From NCBI RefSeq assembly GCF_918731615.1, contig NZ_OU957226.1, positions 2,233,501 to 2,297,500 on the forward strand: a stretch of DNA of 64,000 bases. Direction: 5' to 3'. Both the position numbers and the translations under genes were made by a program. Below the pieces are notes generated by a model that worked only from the letters and a program-made list of their open reading frames with translations, ran no database searches and was not told the DNA's origin. Shown piece by piece: positions 59,019-64,000 of this stretch (its first letter is position 1; every line of letters begins with the position of its first letter). Source of the stretch: Flavobacterium sp. CECT 9288. Lineage in GTDB: Bacteria > Bacteroidota > Bacteroidia > Flavobacteriales > Flavobacteriaceae.

Positions 59019-61685
59019 ATGCTAAAAAACTACTATTTTAAAGGAACGCTTTTTACTGCGTTATTTTGTTCTATGCTTACGACTTTTGGTCAGACAAAGT
59101 CACAAAGAACACAAATTACAAAAGAGTATAACACTAAAGAAATTAAGAAACTATCAAGTTCATTTTTAGAAAAACAGAAAACCAATAAAAAAGCAGCAAT
59201 TACGTTTGCAAAAGCAAATAATATTCCTGTGTCTGTTACTCTAAATGATGGAGGATTTGCTGAATTACAAAAAGTAAATGCAGATGGAAGTTTACTATAT
59301 TACAGAACTTTTAACGTTGCTGCGGCAAGATCGACCAGAACAAATTATTTAAATACAGGTGGAGGTCTTGGATTAAGTGTAGATGGACAAAACATGACTG
59401 CCTATGTATGGGATGGAGGACATGCAAGAGTTACACATCAGGAGTATGATGGTGTTGGAGGAACAAATAGAGTGTCAGTAGAAGACGCCTCTACTGAAGG
59501 AGGAACACAACTTAACTTTCACGCAGCTCACGTAACAGGAACAATATGTGCTAGTGGATTTGCGGCTAATGCAAAAGGTATGGCTGCACACTCTAAAGTA
59601 AAGGGGTATATGTGGAATAATGATTTATCTGAAGCTACAACTGAAGCAGCAAATGGAATGTTAGTTTCTAATCACTCTTACGGTTATCGATCAAAAGATG
59701 ATGCAGGAAATAATATATTGCCTAATTATTTCCCCGGAGCCTACATAGAAGATTCTAGAGACTGGGATAATCTTATGTATAACGCTCCTAATTATTTAAT
59801 GGTAGTAGCAGCTGGAAATGATGGAAATCAGTCGATTACTGCAAATCCATTGGCTACAGGATTTGATAAATTAACGGGACATTCTACCTCAAAAAACAAC
59901 TTGGTTGTAGCTAATGCTCAAGATGCTACTATTGATTCAGCTGGAAATTTAGTTTCGGTAGTCATCAATTCGTCAAGTAGTCAAGGACCTACAGATGATT
60001 TAAGAATCAAACCAGATATTGCTGGAAATGGAACAGGTGTTTATTCTTCCTACCAAAACTCGGATTCAGCTTATGGAACGATATCAGGGACATCGATGGC
60101 ATCGCCTAATGTTGCAGGCTCTTTATTGCTTTTACAGCAACATCATAGAAATGTTAAAGGTAGTTTTATGAGATCAGCTAGCTTAAGAGGACTTGCTCTT
60201 CATACCGCTGATGATGCTGGATTGGCTGGCCCAGATCCTGTTTTTGGTTGGGGATTAATGAATGCAAAAAGAGCGGCAGAAACCATAACTAATACAGGGA
60301 ATAGCTCAATTATAAGTGAATTGACATTACAGCCTGGACAAACGTACACCATTAATGTGAACAGTGATGGTGTAAATAAGTTATTAGCTTCTATTTGTTG
60401 GACAGATCCTACTGGAACTGCAACCACTGCTTTAAATTCTTCAAGTGCAATTTTAATAAATGATTTAGATATTCGTATAACTAAATCAAGCTCTGTATTT
60501 TCTCCTTGGAGGTTAACTGGTGTAAACACAAATGGAACAGGTGACAATACAAAAGATAATTTTGAAAGAGTGGATGTTACGGGCGCTACTGGTCAATATA
60601 CAATTACAGTAACTCATAAAGGAACAACACTTTCAGGTGGAAGCCAAAATTATACTTTGATTGTTACAGGAGTTACTACAAATGTAGTTACTTGTAACGC
60701 AACAGTTCCCACTAACTTAGCAAGTTCAGCTATAACTACTACTGGAGCTACAGTTTCTTGGGGGGCAGTGACTGGAACTACTTATGAATACCAATATAAA
60801 ACTACAGCTGCAACAGCATGGACAACGGGAACATCTGCAAGTGCATCAGTTTCATTAACAGGTTTGACAGCAAGTACAGCTTATCAATTTCAGGTAAAAA
60901 GTATTTGTCCAAACAATACATCCTCTGCTTTTTCCGCTAGCTTAAACTTTACGACGGCAAATGTACCTGCTCCAACTTATTGTACTTCTACATCAACAAA
61001 TACTACTGATGAGAGAATTGCAAGAGTTCAATTAGGAACTATCAATAACGCTTCAACAAGTACCACAGGTTATGAAAACTTTACTTCATTATCAACAAAC
61101 TTAACTAGAGGTACAGCAAATACAATTACAATTACTCCGTTTTGGAGAAGTACTAGATATGCTGAAGGATATTCAGTTTGGATAGATTACAATTCTGATG
61201 GAGACTTTACTGATGCTGGTGAGCAGGTTTTCACAAGAACAGCAACTACAACTACACCAGTAGCAGGAACATTTACTGTGCCTGCCGCTACAACTACAGG
61301 TCCAAAAAGATTGAGAGTATCAATGAAGTACAATGCTGTCCCTACTGCTTGTGAATCATTTACATACGGGCAGGTGGAAGATTATACTGTAAATATTGTC
61401 GCTTCTAGTGTTGTGAATGCAATAACTTCTGATCTAGAAATTGATGGTAACAAGAATAATTATGACTTTGCTATCTATCCAAACCCAACCAAGGGGATTT
61501 TGAATATCAGTACATTCGATAATAGAGCAGTAAGTTATGTTATTTATAGTTTAATTGGTAAAAAAATAATTTCTGGCAATGCTATTGAAACAGGAATTGA
61601 TGTATCTGAGATTCCTTCAGGAATTTACGTTATTGAATTGAATGACGGAAAGAAAACAGTTTCAAAGAAATTTGTTAAAAATTAA
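59019..61685 (+). CDS. Subtilisin-like S8 protease secreted by the type IX system
   Basis: An 888-residue exported protease. A leader (to about residue 25) and a prodomain precede the S8 domain. Catalytic residues: D132 in AYVWDGG, H171 in HAAHVTGTI, S359 in GTSMASPNVAG. Then come a beta-sandwich, an FN3 domain (PTNLASSAITTTGATVSWGA), a GEVED-like domain (VWIDYNSDGDFTDAGEQVF, GQVEDYTVNI) and a C-terminal type A sorting domain (FAIYPNPTKGILNIS to VSKKFVKN). The T9SS signal directs it to the surface or medium. A strong terminator follows. Confidence 0.95.
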   Translation: MLKNYYFKGTLFTALFCSMLTTFGQTKSQRTQITKEYNTKEIKKLSSSFLEKQKTNKKAAITFAKANNIPVSVTLNDGGFAELQKVNADGSLLYYRTFNVAAARSTRTNYLNTGGGLGLSVDGQNMTAYVWDGGHARVTHQEYDGVGGTNRVSVEDASTEGGTQLNFHAAHVTGTICASGFAANAKGMAAHSKVKGYMWNNDLSEATTEAANGMLVSNHSYGYRSKDDAGNNILPNYFPGAYIEDSRDWDNLMYNAPNYLMVVAAGNDGNQSITANPLATGFDKLTGHSTSKNNLVVANAQDATIDSAGNLVSVVINSSSSQGPTDDLRIKPDIAGNGTGVYSSYQNSDSAYGTISGTSMASPNVAGSLLLLQQHHRNVKGSFMRSASLRGLALHTADDAGLAGPDPVFGWGLMNAKRAAETITNTGNSSIISELTLQPGQTYTINVNSDGVNKLLASICWTDPTGTATTALNSSSAILINDLDIRITKSSSVFSPWRLTGVNTNGTGDNTKDNFERVDVTGATGQYTITVTHKGTTLSGGSQNYTLIVTGVTTNVVTCNATVPTNLASSAITTTGATVSWGAVTGTTYEYQYKTTAATAWTTGTSASASVSLTGLTASTAYQFQVKSICPNNTSSAFSASLNFTTANVPAPTYCTSTSTNTTDERIARVQLGTINNASTSTTGYENFTSLSTNLTRGTANTITITPFWRSTRYAEGYSVWIDYNSDGDFTDAGEQVFTRTATTTTPVAGTFTVPAATTTGPKRLRVSMKYNAVPTACESFTYGQVEDYTVNIVASSVVNAITSDLEIDGNKNNYDFAIYPNPTKGILNISTFDNRAVSYVIYSLIGKKIISGNAIETGIDVSEIPSGIYVIELNDGKKTVSKKFVKN

Positions 61686-61703
61686 AACGATATATCATTA
61701 CTT

Positions 61704-61740
61704 AAAAACGCCTTGACATTCAAGGCGTTTTTTTTTTACA
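61704..61740 (+). terminator. Terminator after the S8 protease gene
   Basis: AAAAACGCCTTGA (61704-61716) pairs with TCAAGGCGTTTTT (61720-61732), loop CAT, followed by Ts. Confidence 0.9.
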
Positions 61741-61891
61741 TGAGCTCCCTAAAAAATATAAAAATGGTAAAGTAATTTAGTTGAAGTAAATTTCTAATGT
61801 GGAATTTGGGATAAGTACTTCTCAAGATATGAATCACGCCATAACGTAAATTCTATGAAGCTTGAATTCACAAAATGATACTATTGGTAAT

Positions 61892-62011
61892 TTTATAAAA
61901 CCGGAACCCGTGATGAGCCAAACTCAAAAACTACAAGTTATAGAAGAACTAAAAAAACTAAACACACCCGCAGCAAATGCTATAATTACGCAATGGCAAA
62001 GTGAGTTGTAG
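61892..62011 (+). pseudogene. Detached C-terminal fragment of a second beta-hydroxylase gene
   Basis: Forty codons read FIKPEPVMSQTQKLQVIEEL, KKLNTPAANAIITQWQSEL and stop. This equals the last 39 residues of the 56951 gene with two conservative changes and several silent third-position changes. Those changes suggest it came from a functional paralogue, not a recent copy of the intact gene. Confidence 0.85.
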
Positions 62012-62158
62012 TTCTTTGCCATAGTGCCTAGTGAAAATGCTATTGTCTGACCATTTTATCGTACTAATCGATCTGTAACATGCAATACAACCTAAATTTC
62101 ATGCGGATCGTTTAATTACGTCCCCAAGTTCTAGTTGATAGTCATTCCCATTTTTGAT
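62012..62158. other. Gap between the two fragments
   Basis: On the minus strand a short frame, IKNGNDYQLELGDVIKRSA, follows the copy 2 RlaP relic in the same frame after a stop and may be its continuation. Nothing else is seen. Confidence 0.4.
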
Positions 62159-62236
62159 TTACGGCATATTGATTTTTGTATCTAAAATAACTTCGAAAAG
62201 AATTAGATTTTGAGATTTTAAGTCTTTAATGGTCAT
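62159..62236 (-). pseudogene. RlaP-type nucleotidyltransferase relic, copy 2
   Basis: The minus-strand frame reads MTIKDLKSQNLILFEVI, then diverges (LDTKINMP) and stops. The first 17 residues match copy 1. The frame continues past the stop as IKNGNDYQLELG, which fits a later part of the family (Q-I-N-N-E-x-N-D-x-Y-Y-E-L-G), suggesting an internal deletion plus a nonsense change. Confidence 0.6.
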
Positions 62237-62264
62237 TGAATAGTTTGAAATATATTTAGGAACA

Positions 62265-63380
62265 TCATTTTTTTGTATCACTTAATTGTCTCCAAAGCCA
62301 TTCTAAAGGTCCGTAAACATGATTTTTTAGCCACCAATAGCTAAATCCGATTTGAAGTACATAAATAGCGATTGCAAACAAAAAGTAAAAATAAAAAGGC
62401 ATATGATGAAACAATCCTAAACCAACTCCCTGAAATACGAAAAAAGCAATTAAATTTTGAGTTAAGTAATTCGTAAAAGTCATTCTGCCTACCCATGAAA
62501 ATGCTTTAAATGTTTTTTTAAATTTTTGATTTGTATAGAGCAATATAATTAACAAACTCGTAGAGAGCATGGTTGTTAAAACGATCCAATAATGAAATGA
62601 GAAATACTTTAAATAAGGTAATTTATACATATTCGAAAGTATAAAAATTCCCCATAAAACGATAGTGATGCTTACTACTAAAAATAAGGATTTTTTTATT
62701 TGACTTTTCCTTTCAAATAAAGTTTCCAAAATCTTACTCTTTTGAATCGCCAATCCCAATATCATACATATAAACATAATATAATGTACTGTTACAGAAT
62801 AAGCCAAATTAAGAACTTCAGTATAAATTGAATTCAAAAGATTATATTTAAAAACCTCTAACAATTGGGTACTAAATCGTAAAGGTGCAATACCAGTTGT
62901 CAACGTAGTGATATATGTCGTATCAACAGTATTTATGTATGCCGCTAGTAACGGCGCAAATAAAAATAACACACCAGCTATGTACAATAATGTTTTAGCG
63001 GAGAAATGAATAAAAAACAAAATAAGCAAGCCTAAAAAAGCATAGTCTCGTAAAATATCACCATCATAAAATAAACTGTTTACAAAAGCGAATACAAATA
63101 AAACCAGCATGCGGCGTGCCAGAAAAAAATAAGTTTGTTGCTGCTTTTTAGCATAAATGACTCCAAAACCAAAACCAAAAAGAGTAAAAAGCAATGTCCA
63201 TCCTTTAGCTGAAAAAAGTATGAATAACACTCCATTTATTACTGTTGCTACAATTCCATCTCCATGTATTGTCCATTCTGGGCTGTAAGCATAATATAAA
63301 TAATTTGAAATAACTACTATTAAAAGTGCCCAACCTCTGAGCATATCAATAATTTCGACTCTTTGTTCTTTTTGCATCAT
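62265..63380 (-). CDS. DUF418-type multipass membrane protein
   Basis: The likely start is the ATG at 63380 (MMQKEQRVEIIDMLRGWALL); a GTG at 63431 would add a tail without support. About 371 residues with roughly ten membrane helices. The opening R-x-E-x-I-D-M-L-R-G-W-A-L-L and the C-terminal WVGRMTFTNYLTQN and YGPLEWLWRQL are typical of DUF418 proteins. The function is unknown. The copy 2 RlaP relic begins 28 bp downstream and copy 3 lies just upstream, all on one strand. Confidence 0.88.
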   Translation of the reverse strand: MMQKEQRVEIIDMLRGWALLIVVISNYLYYAYSPEWTIHGDGIVATVINGVLFILFSAKGWTLLFTLFGFGFGVIYAKKQQQTYFFLARRMLVLFVFAFVNSLFYDGDILRDYAFLGLLILFFIHFSAKTLLYIAGVLFLFAPLLAAYINTVDTTYITTLTTGIAPLRFSTQLLEVFKYNLLNSIYTEVLNLAYSVTVHYIMFICMILGLAIQKSKILETLFERKSQIKKSLFLVVSITIVLWGIFILSNMYKLPYLKYFSFHYWIVLTTMLSTSLLIILLYTNQKFKKTFKAFSWVGRMTFTNYLTQNLIAFFVFQGVGLGLFHHMPFYFYFLFAIAIYVLQIGFSYWWLKNHVYGPLEWLWRQLSDTKK

Positions 63381-63449
63381 TGTTTTAAATTCTATGTAAC
63401 TTTTTACTTTGTAAATTGTATTTTGTTTCACCTCTTACTACCTATAATT

Positions 63450-63593
63450 TTACCCGTAAAACTCAATTCGCGGCAAATAATGCTCGCCTTTTATAGTGAT
63501 GTTAGAGCTTGGCGTATTTAGCCCAAAGGATTTACTACCTAAGATTAATTCGAAAAGGAGTAGGTTTTTGGTGTGTAGGCCTTAGATGGTGAT
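63450..63593 (-). pseudogene. RlaP-type nucleotidyltransferase relic, copy 3
   Basis: The minus-strand frame reads ITI, stop, GLHTKNLLLFELILGSKSFG, LNTPSSNITIKGEHYLPRIE, FYG, stop. It matches copies 1 and 2 and extends further into the family pattern (D-x-K-G-x-x-Y-L-P-x-x-x-F-Y-G). The start codon is ATC and codon 4 is TAA, as in copy 1. It begins 19 bp after the stop of the 63613 gene. Confidence 0.65.
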
Positions 63594-63612
63594 TTAATAA
63601 ATGTTTTAAAAT

Positions 63613-64000
63613 TTAATATTTGTATTCAATAACTTCATTAAAAATTTGTAAATCTGAAATATCATTATCGGAATGGAATTTTTTGCGACCATCCCAATCC
63701 TTAAAGTTAACTTGCCTTTCTCCCCATATTGCCCAAACTAGTTTATAATTATTTTCGAAAAGAAATTTATCTAATAAATCTTTTCTTAAATAAACAAAAT
63801 GATGGTTGTTATTGTAATCTTTATGATACCTAATGTTTTGTGATGCTAAATTTTCACTTTCATCAAAAAGATTAAATGTTTGTGGTTTATCAATCAATTT
63901 TAAATAATTTGCTATTTCTCTTGCAACAATTGTTTCATGTCCAGCATCATTTAACACACTATGGTGTCCTTCCCAATTATATGACATTATTGGTAATAAT
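63613..64000 (-). CDS. Unrecognised protein, C-terminal part or short gene at window edge
   Basis: The frame is open to the window edge; an ATG at 63987 would give 124 residues starting MSYNWEGHHSVLNDAGHETI. The rest includes QTFNLFDESENLASQNIRYH, FVYLRKDLLDKFLFENN and LVWAIWGERQVNF. The style (NWEGHHS, YLRKDLL, IWGER) looks like the C-terminal end of a larger protein, so the true start may lie beyond 64000. I do not recognise the family. Confidence 0.6.
   Translation of the reverse strand, partial: LLPIMSYNWEGHHSVLNDAGHETIVAREIANYLKLIDKPQTFNLFDESENLASQNIRYHKDYNNNHHFVYLRKDLLDKFLFENNYKLVWAIWGERQVNFKDWDGRKKFHSDNDISDLQIFNEVIEYKY

Noticed and set aside
1..64000. CRISPR array, rRNA operon, intact insertion sequence or prophage
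   Set aside because: No regularly spaced repeats, rRNA sequence, transposase/integrase frame or phage structural gene was seen.

Overview
The window looks like a chromosomal segment of a Flavobacterium-like member of the Bacteroidota (Flavobacteriaceae). It is AT-rich, genes lack Shine-Dalgarno leaders, and promoters fit the TTG-N17-23-TANNTTTG pattern. Gene content agrees: gliding lipoprotein GldI, a T9SS-sorted protease, type II and type III glutamine synthetases side by side, fused IcmF mutase, split transketolase and a Bacteroidota-type PurM.

Layout. 0-4 kb: tail of a membrane protein, then thrS-infC-rpmI-rplT, where infC appears to start at AUA. 4-14 kb: secreted protein, a CLC-F type (fluoride) antiporter, the operon nrnA-like/gldI/two cyclophilin-FKBP fusions, and a large M16 protease. 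14-16.5 kb: purM and an OmpA-type protein. 16.7-22.2 kb: a curli-type functional amyloid operon on the minus strand (two curlin-repeat subunits, a CsgH-like protein, CsgE, CsgF, an extended CsgG and a propeller lipoprotein). An A12 tract separates the CsgH-like and CsgE reading frames. 22.7-27.9 kb: divergent glutamine synthetases, a TerC/Alx membrane protein and a lipoprotein. 28-36 kb: icmF, DUF4197 lipoprotein, purU, alpha/beta hydrolase, a metal/cobalamin-binding receptor and pyrF. 36.8-41.5 kb: AraC regulator, response regulator and CHASE3/PAS histidine kinase, then a stress-type set of small envelope proteins. 41.7-52.6 kb: prfA, esterase, rhodanese, an OYE operon beside a Crp/Fnr regulator with two FNR-like boxes, split transketolase, FKBP lipoprotein, S4 protein, phosphoribosyltransferase and aroK.

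52.7-64 kb is accessory. Two tRNA-Lys and one tRNA-Leu lie on the plus strand. A slipin/SPFH gene lies on the minus strand, preceded by an array of divergent and increasingly malformed tRNA-like elements. Beyond it are two tiny genes, a HEAGH metalloprotein/beta-hydroxylase pair, a T9SS subtilisin, a DUF418 protein, and three decayed copies of what looks like an RlaP-type nucleotidyltransferase start. Slipins and RlaP nucleotidyltransferases are, as I recall, partners of RtcB RNA-repair loci, so this stretch may be the remains or edge of an RNA-repair island. No rtcB is visible. The tRNA-like array, the RlaP relics and the curli homopolymer are the observations most worth following.
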